Below, piece after piece: positions 8,003-16,620 of a stretch of 64,000 nucleotides of DNA. Position 1 is the first letter of the stretch. Every line of letters starts with the position of its first letter. Below the pieces are notes generated by a model. That model made no database searches. It had not been told where the DNA came from and worked only from the letters and a program-made list of their open reading frames with translations. A program made the translations under genes and the position numbers. Origin of the DNA: Clostridium paraputrificum (GTDB taxonomy: Bacteria > Bacillota > Clostridia > Clostridiales > Clostridiaceae); the NCBI RefSeq assembly GCF_900447045.1, contig NZ_UAWH01000005.1, forward strand, positions 744,001 through 808,000, given 5' to 3'.

Positions 8003-8878
8003 ATGAATATAAGAAAATTAAAAATTTTTTATGCAACAGCAACTAGTTTAAATATGACCAAGGTAGCAAAGGAACTATACATAAGTCAACCATCTGTAAG
8101 TCAAGCTATTCATGAGTTTGAAGAGGAGATAGGTGCAAGATTATTTGATAGAATAGGTAAAAGAATTTACTTAACAAATGAAGGAGAAGTTTGTCTTAAT
8201 TATGTGCGAAGAATTCTTAACTTATATGAGGAAGCAACTGAAAAAGTCAATGAAATAACTAATCAAGAAAAGGGAAAAATAAAAATAGGAGCTAGTACAA
8301 CAATAGGTACATATATTCTTCCTGATATATTAAAGGAGTTTGTTGAGGTGCATAAAGGAATTGAAATTTCTTTAATAATAGAAAATACTACAAATATAGA
8401 AAAGCTAATTCTAGAGAATAAGGTGGATTTTGCTTTTGTAGAAGGTAGGATAATATCTGAAGAAATAAATAAGATTCCAGTATGGAAGGATGAAATTGTA
8501 TTTATAACTAGTGCTAAACATCCTTTAGGAGATAAAGGCATTATAACTCCTAAAGAACTTAAAAAGGAAAAGTTAATAATGAGAGAGTTTGGTAGCGGCA
8601 CTAGAGAAATTGTTGAGAGTTTCTTTTTAGAAAAAAATATAGATTATAGAATTTTTATGGAACTTGGAAATACAGAAGCTATAAAGAAAAGCGTAGAAGC
8701 TAATTTAGGAGTAGGTTGTATCTCTAAAAGATGTTTAGAAGATAAAGTTGAAAAAGGTGAATTAAAGACTTTAAGAATGGATTGTGGCAATATAAACAGA
8801 GAACTTATTCTTATAATACATAAGGATAAGTTTATGAACAACAATATGAAAGAGTTTATAAAATTTATTAATAAGTAA
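8003..8878 (+). CDS. LysR-family regulator (CysL/YeiE-like)
   Basis: A 291-residue LysR-type regulator. The N-terminal winged helix-turn-helix (residues 1-60, with MTKVAKELYISQPSVSQAIHEFE) is followed by a two-lobe effector domain starting near residue 90 (GKIKIGASTTIGTYILPDIL). The effector domain resembles the CysL/YeiE group linked to sulfur or selenium metabolism; that resemblance is by eye. It has a clear AAGGGGA ribosome binding site. The next gene, 111 nt downstream on the same strand, is a TDT-family transporter and is its most likely target. Confidence 0.85.
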   Translation: MNIRKLKIFYATATSLNMTKVAKELYISQPSVSQAIHEFEEEIGARLFDRIGKRIYLTNEGEVCLNYVRRILNLYEEATEKVNEITNQEKGKIKIGASTTIGTYILPDILKEFVEVHKGIEISLIIENTTNIEKLILENKVDFAFVEGRIISEEINKIPVWKDEIVFITSAKHPLGDKGIITPKELKKEKLIMREFGSGTREIVESFFLEKNIDYRIFMELGNTEAIKKSVEANLGVGCISKRCLEDKVEKGELKTLRMDCGNINRELILIIHKDKFMNNNMKEFIKFINK

Positions 8879-8989
8879 AAACCTATGGTACATATCAAAT
8901 TTAAGTATTTTACCTTTTGAATATTTCAGTAGTATACTAAAAGCAACAAATGAGACTACAGAAAGCTATTAATCATTAGGAGGAATGCT

Positions 8990-9964
8990 ATGATAGATAA
9001 AAATACATTTATTAAAAATTTTAGAAGTGTTCATGATAATCTGCCAATAGGAGCAGTTGCAACATCAGTTGGAGCAACAACATTATCTAATATATTTGCT
9101 TTAAGAGAGTTGACTTTCTTAAAGGATATATTTATGAACATGGCAGCAATAGTGGCTTTGTTTGCATTACTTAAACTGTTTTTTTACCCTAAAACAGTAA
9201 AGAAAGAATTAGAATTGCCAGTACTGGCAAGTGTCTTCCCTACATTTGGTATGTTAATTATGATTTTAGGTAACTACTATTTAAAGTTTAGTTATACATT
9301 AGGTAAGACAATGTGGCTTTTTGGGATTGTAATTTATAGTGTGATCTCAATTATAGCTATTTATAAACATTTAATAAAGAATTTTAATTTTAATACCTTT
9401 GTGCCTAGTTTTTTTATTCCCTTTGTAGGAAGTCTAGTGGCGTGTGTAAGTAGTACAGGAATGAATGAAACTATGTTAACTAAAGTTATCTTCTATTGGG
9501 GTACAACAACATATTTTTTTATATTACCTTTTATGATATACAGATTGTATAAGGGGGATATCGAAAAGCAAATATATCCTACAGTAGTTATTATGGCAGC
9601 ACCACCTAGTTTGGTAATAATAAGTTATTTAACAGTGTTTACAAATTACAATAGAAATTTTGTAGGGTTAATGGCAGTGATAGTATTCTCTATAACCTTA
9701 TATTCTTATGTTCAAATTCCTAAATGCTTAAAAGAGAAGTTTAATGCAGGTTTTGCAAGTTTAACCTTTCCGTTAGCAGCAACAACACTTGCAACTTTTA
9801 AAATTAGTATGTATTTCTTGACTGTAAATGCAACTTTAGCGCATTTGTTTGAAGGAATTGGAGTTGTAGAATTATTTATTGCTACCTCAGTGATTGGGTT
9901 TGTCCTTTACAATTTGTTTAATCTACTATTCCAAAAATTAACCATGCAAGATGCAATAGAATAG
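8990..9964 (+). CDS. TDT-family transporter (TehA/Ssu1/SLAC1 type)
   Basis: A 324-residue membrane protein with about ten hydrophobic helices. The opening NLPIGAVATSVGATTLSN, with a conserved Pro-Gly pair early in helix 1, and the PSFFIPFVGSLVA segment mark the tellurite-resistance/dicarboxylate transporter family, which includes TehA, malate permease Mae1 and sulfite exporter Ssu1. The ATG follows TTAGGAGGAATGCT. The substrate is not determinable. A CysL-like LysR gene upstream makes an oxyanion such as sulfite worth considering, but that is inference. It ends in its own terminator. Confidence 0.8.
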   Translation: MIDKNTFIKNFRSVHDNLPIGAVATSVGATTLSNIFALRELTFLKDIFMNMAAIVALFALLKLFFYPKTVKKELELPVLASVFPTFGMLIMILGNYYLKFSYTLGKTMWLFGIVIYSVISIIAIYKHLIKNFNFNTFVPSFFIPFVGSLVACVSSTGMNETMLTKVIFYWGTTTYFFILPFMIYRLYKGDIEKQIYPTVVIMAAPPSLVIISYLTVFTNYNRNFVGLMAVIVFSITLYSYVQIPKCLKEKFNAGFASLTFPLAATTLATFKISMYFLTVNATLAHLFEGIGVVELFIATSVIGFVLYNLFNLLFQKLTMQDAIE

Positions 9965-9976
9965 TTAAAAGTAAGA

Positions 9977-10005
9977 AGAGAAATTATTATGTGATTTCTC
10001 TTTTT
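9977..10005 (+). terminator. Terminator after TDT transporter
   Basis: AGAGAAAT pairs with ATTTCTCT, followed by TTTT. Confidence 0.8.
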
Positions 10006-10071
10006 GATTATTCTAAATTAATTTTCGGATTTAATAAAATGAAGTTTCAAGAAATCATAATTTCATTTTAA

Positions 10072-10100
10072 TTGCTATTAAAGTGTATGTAATGTATAAT
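10072..10100 (+). promoter_or_regulatory. icd promoter
   Basis: TTGCTA at 10072-10077 and TATAAT at 10095-10100 with a 17-bp spacer, 43 nt before the start codon. Confidence 0.65.
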
Positions 10101-10143
10101 ATTGCTATAAAATGAAAGTTTTAATTTAAAAGGGGGCAAAATG

Positions 10144-11340
10144 ATGGCGAAAGTAAAAATGACAACTCCATTGGTTGAAATGGATGGAGATGAAATGACT
10201 AGAATCCTTTGGGGCATGATAAAGGATGAATTAATAATTCCTTTTGTTGATTTAAAGACAGAGTATTATGATTTAGGGCTTGAATATAGAAATGCCACTA
10301 ATGATCAAGTTACAATTGATGCAGCTAATGCTATTAAAAAATATGGGGTTGGTGTTAAGTGTGCAACAATAACACCTAATGCTGCAAGAATGAAGGAATA
10401 TGATTTAAAAGAAATGTGGAAGAGCCCAAATGGTACAATTAGGGCAATATTGGACGGTACAGTATTTAGGGCTCCAATAATAGTAGATCCTATTAAGCCA
10501 TACGTTAGAAATTGGAAGAAGCCAATTACAATTGCAAGACATGCTTATGGTGATATATATAGGGATGTTGAAATGAAGGTGGAAGGAAAAGGAAAGTGTG
10601 AGCTTGTTTTTACATCTGAAGATGGGAAAGAAAAAAGAGAATTAATTCATAACTTTGATGGAGCAGGTGTGGTTTTAGGAATGCACAACTTAGACAAATC
10701 TATTGAAAGTTTTGCAAGAAGTTGTTTTAATTTTGCATTAGATACAAAGCAAGATTTATGGTTTGCCACTAAAGATACTATTTCAAAAAAATATGATCAC
10801 ACATTTAAGGATATATTCCAAGAAATATTTGATAAGGAATACAAAAATAAGTTTTATGAAGTTGGTATAGAATATTTCTATACATTAATAGATGATGCTG
10901 TTGCAAGAGTAGTTAAGTCGGAAGGCGGGATGATATGGGCTTGTAAGAATTATGATGGAGATGTAATGAGTGATATGGTTGCTACTGCTTTTGGATCATT
11001 AGCTATGATGACTTCAGTATTAGTTTCTCCAGAAGGAAATTATGAGTATGAAGCAGCTCATGGAACTGTTCAAAGGCATTATTATAAACATTTAAAAGGT
11101 GAAGAAACTTCAACAAATTCAATGGCAACTATATTTGCTTGGTCTGGCGCTTTAAGAAAGCGTGGAGAGCTTGATGGGAATAAAGAACTTATGGATTTTG
11201 CTGATAAGTTAGAAAAAGCATCTATACAAACAATAGAAGAAGGTATAATGACAAAAGATTTAGCTTCACTAGCCTCAATGGAAAATGTTAAGGCTGTTAA
11301 TAGTGAAGAGTTTATTAAATCTATAAGAGAAAGATTATAA
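10144..11340 (+). CDS. icd: NADP-dependent isocitrate dehydrogenase, type II
   Basis: A 398-residue enzyme that converts isocitrate to 2-oxoglutarate and CO2, supplying 2-oxoglutarate and NADPH. The sequence follows the eukaryote-like homodimeric type II subfamily: [13 protein letters not shown] at the N-terminus, [16 protein letters not shown] in the substrate site, [13 protein letters not shown] for metal binding, and [13 protein letters not shown], whose Arg-His pair is typical of NADP specificity. Two ATG codons occur in tandem (10141, 10144); the second has better spacing from the GGGGG site. No citrate synthase or aconitase gene is adjacent, so it is an isolated oxidative TCA step. Confidence 0.95.
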   Translation: MAKVKMTTPLVEMDGDEMTRILWGMIKDELIIPFVDLKTEYYDLGLEYRNATNDQVTIDAANAIKKYGVGVKCATITPNAARMKEYDLKEMWKSPNGTIRAILDGTVFRAPIIVDPIKPYVRNWKKPITIARHAYGDIYRDVEMKVEGKGKCELVFTSEDGKEKRELIHNFDGAGVVLGMHNLDKSIESFARSCFNFALDTKQDLWFATKDTISKKYDHTFKDIFQEIFDKEYKNKFYEVGIEYFYTLIDDAVARVVKSEGGMIWACKNYDGDVMSDMVATAFGSLAMMTSVLVSPEGNYEYEAAHGTVQRHYYKHLKGEETSTNSMATIFAWSGALRKRGELDGNKELMDFADKLEKASIQTIEEGIMTKDLASLASMENVKAVNSEEFIKSIRERL

Positions 11341-11344
11341 TATA

Positions 11345-11376
11345 AAAACGAAACTACCGAGGTAGTTTCGTTTTTA
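11345..11376. terminator. icd terminator
   Basis: AAAAACGAAACTACC pairs perfectly with GGTAGTTTCGTTTTT around a 2-nt loop, ending in five T. Confidence 0.9.
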
Positions 11377-12430
11377 TGTTTTTAATATATTCAAATAAAG
11401 TCATTAGCAAACTAATATATAAATATAAGAACTTAAGAATATAACAATATATAAATATAACTTGATGTTTTTTACTATATAAGGAAATTATAAAATTTTA
11501 ATTTGCTTGAGATTTCTAGAACTACTAACTCATGATTATTAAATAGCCTAAATTGAAAATGCATTATAATTTGAGTGTTGGTTAAAGTATTCAGGTCTCT
11601 GAACTAGAATGTTAATGAGGGAATCTTTTATATTGAAGGTTAAAAATTTAAGTATGCTTTTAGAATTATAAGAGTAATTATCATTAATTCTGCAAATACT
11701 AATGGATATATTTTTTATATTTGTATGAGAACTTTAATTGTATAAGAATATTAAGTCTAAAGATGAAAGCTCTTCTTTTATTTATTTAGCATAGTTACCA
11801 TAACATTCATGATTTTTAGTTAGATAATAGGTAGGAGATTTATCAGTCAATTCATTTACTAGCATACAAGAGTTGTTGTAGTTTTTTTTTATTAGTTCGT
11901 CCATCTTATTTTCTGTTTTGTCTAGTAGGGTGTGCTGATTTTTCCGAAAGACTTACAGTGTAGATTAGATATCTGAAGTATTTTTACATTATACTCTGTT
12001 ATTTTATTTGAAGTTAGGTATATTCATAAAACACCTATCTTTCGTAAATACTAAAACACTTACAGTTTCTAAATAATAGAATAAATGAATGTAAGTAGAA
12101 TTTCTATATAAAAAATACAATATACAAAAAACTTACAAATTATATAATAAAAATGTTTACATTTAGAGAAAAATCGTATAAAATATGATTGTGATATTTA
12201 TTTGGTAATATATATTTGGATAAATGTATATATAGAAAGATATTACAAATAAAAAACTTAAAGGTATATACAAATGAGGAAAATTGTGTTACTATGTAAA
12301 TGATAACAAAACTTAATATTTGTTTTGTATACAATAAACTTACATACGTGGTTGAATACTTTGTTATTTTATTTAATAAAATATATTATTAAGAGATTTA
12401 GTTTAAAGGTAACAGGGGGAACTGAAGGGA
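11377..12430. other. Gene-poor AT-rich gap
   Basis: About 1.05 kb with no convincing gene. Observations: a - strand ORF of 40 codons (11904 down to 11782) extends in frame upstream without stop for about 15 more codons and looks protein-like, a possible relic. CTTACA occurs at 11952, 12059, 12132 and 12339 and inverted at 12090, with ACTTACAGT exact twice. TTGTATACAA is a palindrome at 12325-12334. The 3' end must hold the promoter of the PTS IIB gene. No tRNA, known riboswitch or terminator was recognised inside. Confidence 0.6.
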
Positions 12431-12742
12431 ATGAATAAGGTTTTAGTAATTTGTAAGGGAACAGGACAATCAAAATCCTTTGAAAGGTTTATGGATGATT
12501 ATACAAAGAAAAATAATCTTCCTATAGAATGGATTTATGCAAATGATAAAGAGTATTTAGATGTTATAGAAGGTGGAGATGTTAAAGTGGCAATTATTTC
12601 TCCAGAAGTAGTTTTGGTAGAAGCTCAAATAAAATCAACTTTAGAATCTAAAAATACTCCATATATAGTTATTAAACCTGCAGATTTTGGTTTAAAGAGA
12701 GTGGAAAAGTTTATGCCTGATGTTGAAAAATATATAGTTTAA
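12431..12742 (+). CDS. PTS lactose/cellobiose-type EIIB
   Basis: A 103-residue soluble EIIB subunit. The phosphorylatable cysteine is C8 in the loop VICKGTGQSKS right after the first beta strand, as in lactose/chitobiose-class IIB proteins. It would pass phosphate from EIIA to sugar bound by EIIC. Length is typical. It begins a cluster with a 102-residue unknown protein and an EIIC, but no EIIA and no phospho-glycosidase gene lie in the window. The long AT-rich upstream region suggests complex regulation. The start has a GGGGGAACTGAAGGGA region just before ATG. Confidence 0.82.
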   Translation: MNKVLVICKGTGQSKSFERFMDDYTKKNNLPIEWIYANDKEYLDVIEGGDVKVAIISPEVVLVEAQIKSTLESKNTPYIVIKPADFGLKRVEKFMPDVEKYIV

Positions 12743-12766
12743 TATATTTAAGAAAAAGGTGAGAAT

Positions 12767-13075
12767 ATGGGAGAAATCTTGATAACTAGAGATTACCATG
12801 AGTTATACAGTTCTCAAGAGTTCAAGATTATTATAGATGGCAAAGAGGTAAATAACATAAAAAACAATAAAAGAAAAGTTATTTCTTTGCCAGTTGGACA
12901 ACATGAAATGTATATTCAAGTAATGGGGACAAAGAGTCCAACCAAAATAGTTAATATAGAGCCTAAGAAAACATTAAGATTAAGTTGTGGGAGTAACTTA
13001 AAGGGATTTAAATATATATTTCATTGGTTATTTGCTTTTAGTAAAAATAATATATATTTAGAAGAAACGATTTAG
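12767..13075 (+). CDS. Unknown 102-residue protein in PTS cluster
   Basis: Not assigned to a family. Residues 15-80 alternate hydrophobic and polar residues in a beta-rich pattern with VISLPVGQHEMYIQV, which resembles a PEGA-like or small carbohydrate-binding beta domain. The C-terminus (FKYIFHWLFAF) is aromatic and amphipathic. No signal peptide is present. It lies 24 nt after the EIIB gene with an AAGGTGAG site and precedes EIIC, so it is probably co-transcribed. A role in the PTS or in sensing its sugar is inference from position only. Confidence 0.65.
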   Translation: MGEILITRDYHELYSSQEFKIIIDGKEVNNIKNNKRKVISLPVGQHEMYIQVMGTKSPTKIVNIEPKKTLRLSCGSNLKGFKYIFHWLFAFSKNNIYLEETI

Positions 13076-13274
13076 AGTTCTATTTTAGATGTAAAGTTAA
13101 TAAATATATTATAAAAATATGATCTCTTTTAAGATAAGGTTTACAATGGACAAGCATAATTTAGCTTTGTATGTTTGTATATATTAAAAAATCTGAGGCA
13201 CAAGGTTTTTTAAAGTATAGAAACATTCATATAAATTTATTAAAATTAAATTATTATTAGGGGGGAACAAAAAA

Positions 13275-14630
13275 ATGATGGACAAAATTTCAGCAGCATT
13301 AGAAAAATATCTAATGCCAGTAGCGTCATTCATCGGTGGACAAAAACACTTGATTGCTATTAGGGATGGTTTCATTACTTCTCTTACAGTATCAATGACA
13401 GGTGCATTAGCATCAATGATGAATAACGTTTTCTTTAATGAAACTTCATTTGTAGGTCAATACTTAAACAAGATTGACGCATATCATGAATCAGTACAAC
13501 CAATTCTACAAAAATATGCAATTCCAGTGATGGGGGATATTTGGTTTGGTACTTCAGCAATTTTATCAATATTTATATTATTAGGTGTAGCTTATTCATT
13601 AGCTAAGTCAAATGAAATGGATGGAATAGGTGCAGCTTTAATAGCTTTAGCATCTTGGTTCACAATATTCCCACAAACAGCTATGGGTGTATTTTCAAAA
13701 GCAGAAGATGGTACTTTTACAGAAGGTGCATGGGGATTAATGCCAGTTGGTCAATTAGGATCAAATGCTATGTTCTCAGCAATGTTAGTTGGTTTAGTAG
13801 CAGCTCAATTATTCGTTACCTTCACTAAGAAGGGATGGGTTATTAAGATGCCAGAACAAGTGCCACCAGCAGTATCAAAAGCATTCGCTGCTGTAGTTCC
13901 AGGAGGATTAACATTAGTTATTTTCGGTATTATAGCTGAAATATTCGCACAAGCTGTTAAGACACCATTTGTTGATTGGATGTTAGAAGTAGTTCAAAAG
14001 CCAATGATGGCACTTGGACAATCTCCATTCACTTATATCTTCTTAATATTTATTGCTCAATTACTATGGTTCTGTGGTTTACACGGTTCAAACATGGTAG
14101 ATCCTGCATTAAATACTATGTATAAGACAGCTTTACTTGACAACGTAAATGCAGTTGCTCAAGGTAAAGAACCTATATATGCATTAACTAGAAACTTCGT
14201 TGACGTTTACGCTCAACCAGGTGGGTCAGGGTGTACGTTAGCTTTAATAATTGCTATATTCATATTCTCTAAGAGACAAGAAGCTAAAGAATTAGCTAAA
14301 ATAGCAATTGCACCTGGTATATTCCAAATTAACGAACCAGTTATCTTTGGTTTACCAATCGTATTAAATGCTACTTATTTTGTTCCATTTATCATAACTC
14401 CACCAATATGTTTAGCAATAGCTTGGGTATTTACAGAAAAGATTAAGTTTGCTAACTACTTATGTGTTGAGTTACCATGGACAACTCCACCAATAATCTC
14501 TGCATTCTTCGGAACTGCTGGTGATTTTAAGGCAGCAATCCTTGCAGCAGCATTATTAGTACTTTCAGTTGTAATTTGGACACCATTCGTTATAGCTGCA
14601 AACAGAATGGGAGATTCTGAACAAGCTTAA
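13275..14630 (+). CDS. PTS lactose/cellobiose-type EIIC permease
   Basis: A 451-residue membrane permease of the lactose/cellobiose EIIC class (CelB/ChbC-like). It opens with KISAALEKYLMPVASFIGGQ and contains the conserved FCGLHGSNMVDP region near 270 and the signature GIFQINEPVIFGLPIVLN near 345-365, plus about ten hydrophobic segments. It transports a beta-glucoside or similar disaccharide while it is phosphorylated by EIIB. The gene uses more C-ending codons (AAC, TTC, ATC) than its neighbours, a mark of high expression. The start follows AGGGGGGAAC. EIIA must come from elsewhere. Confidence 0.92.
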   Translation: MMDKISAALEKYLMPVASFIGGQKHLIAIRDGFITSLTVSMTGALASMMNNVFFNETSFVGQYLNKIDAYHESVQPILQKYAIPVMGDIWFGTSAILSIFILLGVAYSLAKSNEMDGIGAALIALASWFTIFPQTAMGVFSKAEDGTFTEGAWGLMPVGQLGSNAMFSAMLVGLVAAQLFVTFTKKGWVIKMPEQVPPAVSKAFAAVVPGGLTLVIFGIIAEIFAQAVKTPFVDWMLEVVQKPMMALGQSPFTYIFLIFIAQLLWFCGLHGSNMVDPALNTMYKTALLDNVNAVAQGKEPIYALTRNFVDVYAQPGGSGCTLALIIAIFIFSKRQEAKELAKIAIAPGIFQINEPVIFGLPIVLNATYFVPFIITPPICLAIAWVFTEKIKFANYLCVELPWTTPPIISAFFGTAGDFKAAILAAALLVLSVVIWTPFVIAANRMGDSEQA

Positions 14631-14659
14631 GAATGAGTTTTAAGTAAATATTTAAATTT

Positions 14660-14694
14660 GAATGCATAAGCCCTTGGCTTATGCATTCTTTATA
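14660..14694 (+). terminator. Terminator after EIIC
   Basis: GAATGCATAAGCC pairs exactly with GGCTTATGCATTC around CTT, followed by TTTAT. Confidence 0.85.
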
Positions 14695-14739
14695 AGTTAT
14701 AATAAATGCATATTGTATTTATGAAAGGATGGGAATTAT

Positions 14740-15444
14740 ATGGCCTTTTCAAATTCAGTGGAATTAAGTTATCCAGTAGAAGAAGTATTCAAGTTATTTA
14801 TAAGAACAGCAAAAAGAGACTTCCCAAGATTTAATGAAGAGAATCCAGTTGGATGTAAGGTAAATAAAAAGGTAGGGGCATACTCTGCAGGGGCTACAAC
14901 TATGGAAGTTGAGATAACTGGATTTGTAAAAAATGAGTTATATCAAATTGTAAGCACTAATGGAAGTGTTAAATATACATCTACATATGAGTTTGAAGTG
15001 ATAGATGAAAATACTACACGACTTACACTAATAGAAGAGGATGAGAAACCAGGTATTTTTCCTTGGTTTAATACATTAGTTCAATCAGTTTTATTTAAAG
15101 GAAGAGTAAGAAAAAGATTTATATATTTTGTAGAAAGATTAGAAGAGGAGTTGGAAAGATATAGAAGCAATATTGAGAAGAACTCTAAATCTAGAGCAGA
15201 TGAAGAAGCAAAAATAAAGGCAAAAGCTGAAGCTAAGAAAGCTAAAGAAGCGGCTAAAAAAGCTAAGGAAGAAGCACAAGCAGCTAAGATGGCAGCTGCA
15301 AAGGCAATTGCTGAAGCTAAAGTAGCAGCAGAACAAGCAGAGAAAGCTGCTAAGGAAGCAGAAGCAAAATCTCAAAATATAGAGTATGTAAATGAAGAAG
15401 TTGTAGTTGATGAAACAGCTACAAATGAAGGTGAAAATAATTAA
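14740..15444 (+). CDS. DUF3284-like protein with Ala/Lys/Glu-rich tail
   Basis: A 234-residue protein. The N-terminal part (1-135) has the helix-grip look of an SRPBCC/DUF3284 domain (MAFSNSVELSYPVEEVFKLF at the start, PWFNTLVQSVLFKGRVRKRF near 105-125). DUF3284 genes often sit beside cellobiose-type PTS genes, which fits this position. Residues about 136-205 form a long alanine, lysine and glutamate helix with repeated AKEAAKKAK/AEAK units, TolA-like in composition, and the last 25 residues are acidic. The start follows GAAAGGATGGG. The tail is not part of the usual short family member as I recall it. Function is unknown. Confidence 0.7.
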   Translation: MAFSNSVELSYPVEEVFKLFIRTAKRDFPRFNEENPVGCKVNKKVGAYSAGATTMEVEITGFVKNELYQIVSTNGSVKYTSTYEFEVIDENTTRLTLIEEDEKPGIFPWFNTLVQSVLFKGRVRKRFIYFVERLEEELERYRSNIEKNSKSRADEEAKIKAKAEAKKAKEAAKKAKEEAQAAKMAAAKAIAEAKVAAEQAEKAAKEAEAKSQNIEYVNEEVVVDETATNEGENN

Positions 15445-15467
15445 ATTTAAATATAATGATGATTTAT

Positions 15468-15496
15468 AAAAAAACTCGCTTTTGCGAGTTTTTTTC
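15468..15496 (+). terminator. Terminator before glsA
   Basis: AAAAAAACTCGC, loop TTTT, GCGAGTTTTTTTT. Confidence 0.9.
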
Positions 15497-15561
15497 TTGT
15501 ATGAAGAAAAGTAAAGTAATATAATTAAAAATCATAGAACAAAAGAAAATGGGGTGTTTAT

Positions 15562-16479
15562 GTGTTTAAGTTACTTGAAACACTAGTAGAAAAAAACAAA
15601 AAATATGGAAATGATGGACAGTTAGCGTCTTATATACCAGCATTGCTTGAAGCTAATCCTAATGATTTAGGGGTTGCTATAGTAGATGTAGAAGGAAGAA
15701 AGTATTATGCAGGACAGTGTGAAAAGAACTTTACAATACAGAGTATTTCTAAAGTGGTAAGTTTGATTTTAGCCCTTGGAGATAATGGAAGAACAAATGT
15801 ATTTAAGAGAGTAGATGTGGAGCCTACTGGCGATGGTTTTAATAGTATAGTGAATTTAGAAACAAAGGATAAAAAAAGACCATACAATCCCATGATTAAT
15901 GCAGGTGCTATAGCTACAACCTCATTAATTTATGGAGAAGATGGGGAGGATAAGCTTGAAAGAATAATTAAGTTTATGAGAAAAGCAACAAATAATCCGA
16001 ATATTTCAATTAATGAAGAAGTTTATGTTTCTGAAAGAAGAACTGGTGATAGAAATAGGGCTTTAGCATATTTTATGAAAAGCAATGGAATGCTTCAAGG
16101 TGATGTAGAAGAAATTTTAGAATTATATTTTAGACAATGTTCAATAGAAGCAAATGCAATTGATTTAGCTATGTTTGGATCAGTTCTAGCAAATGATGGT
16201 GTAACACCATGGAATGGTGAAAGATTGATGTCTAGAGAAACTTGTAGAATAGTTAAGACTATAATGGTTACTTGTGGAATGTATGATGCATCAGGAGAAT
16301 TTGCAGTTCATATTGGTATACCTGCAAAAAGTGGAGTAGGGGGAGGTATATTAGCTACTGTTCCTAGAAGAATGGGTATTGGAGTGTACGGTCCTGCTTT
16401 AGATAAGAAAGGGAATAGTTTAGCTGGTATACATGTATTAAAAGATTTGTCGGAAGAACTAGATTTAAGTATCTTTTAG
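15562..16479 (+). CDS. glsA: Glutaminase (GlsA family)
   Basis: A 305-residue serine-dependent glutaminase of the beta-lactamase-like fold that hydrolyses glutamine to glutamate and ammonia. The S61-x-x-K64 catalytic motif (QSISKV) is present, with NPMINAGAI near 114, a Tyr/Ser/Asn-rich central region and GVGGGILA near the C-terminus. Length matches the family. The start is GTG at 15562 after AAATGGGG; the ATG two bases upstream is out of frame and stops at once. It is a single-gene unit. With an APC-type transporter it could form a glutamine-based acid-stress module, as in some bacteria, but the two genes are not adjacent. Confidence 0.93.
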   Translation: MFKLLETLVEKNKKYGNDGQLASYIPALLEANPNDLGVAIVDVEGRKYYAGQCEKNFTIQSISKVVSLILALGDNGRTNVFKRVDVEPTGDGFNSIVNLETKDKKRPYNPMINAGAIATTSLIYGEDGEDKLERIIKFMRKATNNPNISINEEVYVSERRTGDRNRALAYFMKSNGMLQGDVEEILELYFRQCSIEANAIDLAMFGSVLANDGVTPWNGERLMSRETCRIVKTIMVTCGMYDASGEFAVHIGIPAKSGVGGGILATVPRRMGIGVYGPALDKKGNSLAGIHVLKDLSEELDLSIF

Positions 16480-16576
16480 TTGTATTGAATTAATCTAGAG
16501 TTTTTTGGGGAGTTTTATAAATGTATAATGATTTTAAATTAGAATAATAGTATAATTATTCTATGGATAAATATAG

Positions 16577-16605
16577 TAGCCTGCTATAGATAGCAGGCTA
16601 TTATT
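16577..16605 (+). terminator. Hairpin between glsA and polA
   Basis: TAGCCTGCTA (16577-16586), loop TAGA, TAGCAGGCTA (16591-16600), followed by a weak T tail (TTATT). It sits only ten bases before the polA ribosome binding site, so it may end glsA or shape polA initiation. Confidence 0.6.
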
Positions 16606-16620
16606 GAATTGGAGGAAAAT

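Noticed and set aside
12140..12334. 64-codon - strand ORF in the AT-rich gap
   Set aside because: Composition is dominated by Ile, Phe, Tyr and Asn as expected from random AT-rich DNA, and no ribosome binding site precedes it.
15139..15375. - strand ORF rich in Cys, Phe and Ser opposite the DUF3284-like tail
   Set aside because: It is the mirror of the Ala/Lys/Glu repeat region and has no family features.
16609..16620. TTG start 12 nt upstream of polA ATG
   Set aside because: The TTG overlaps the GGAGG that serves the ATG at 16621.
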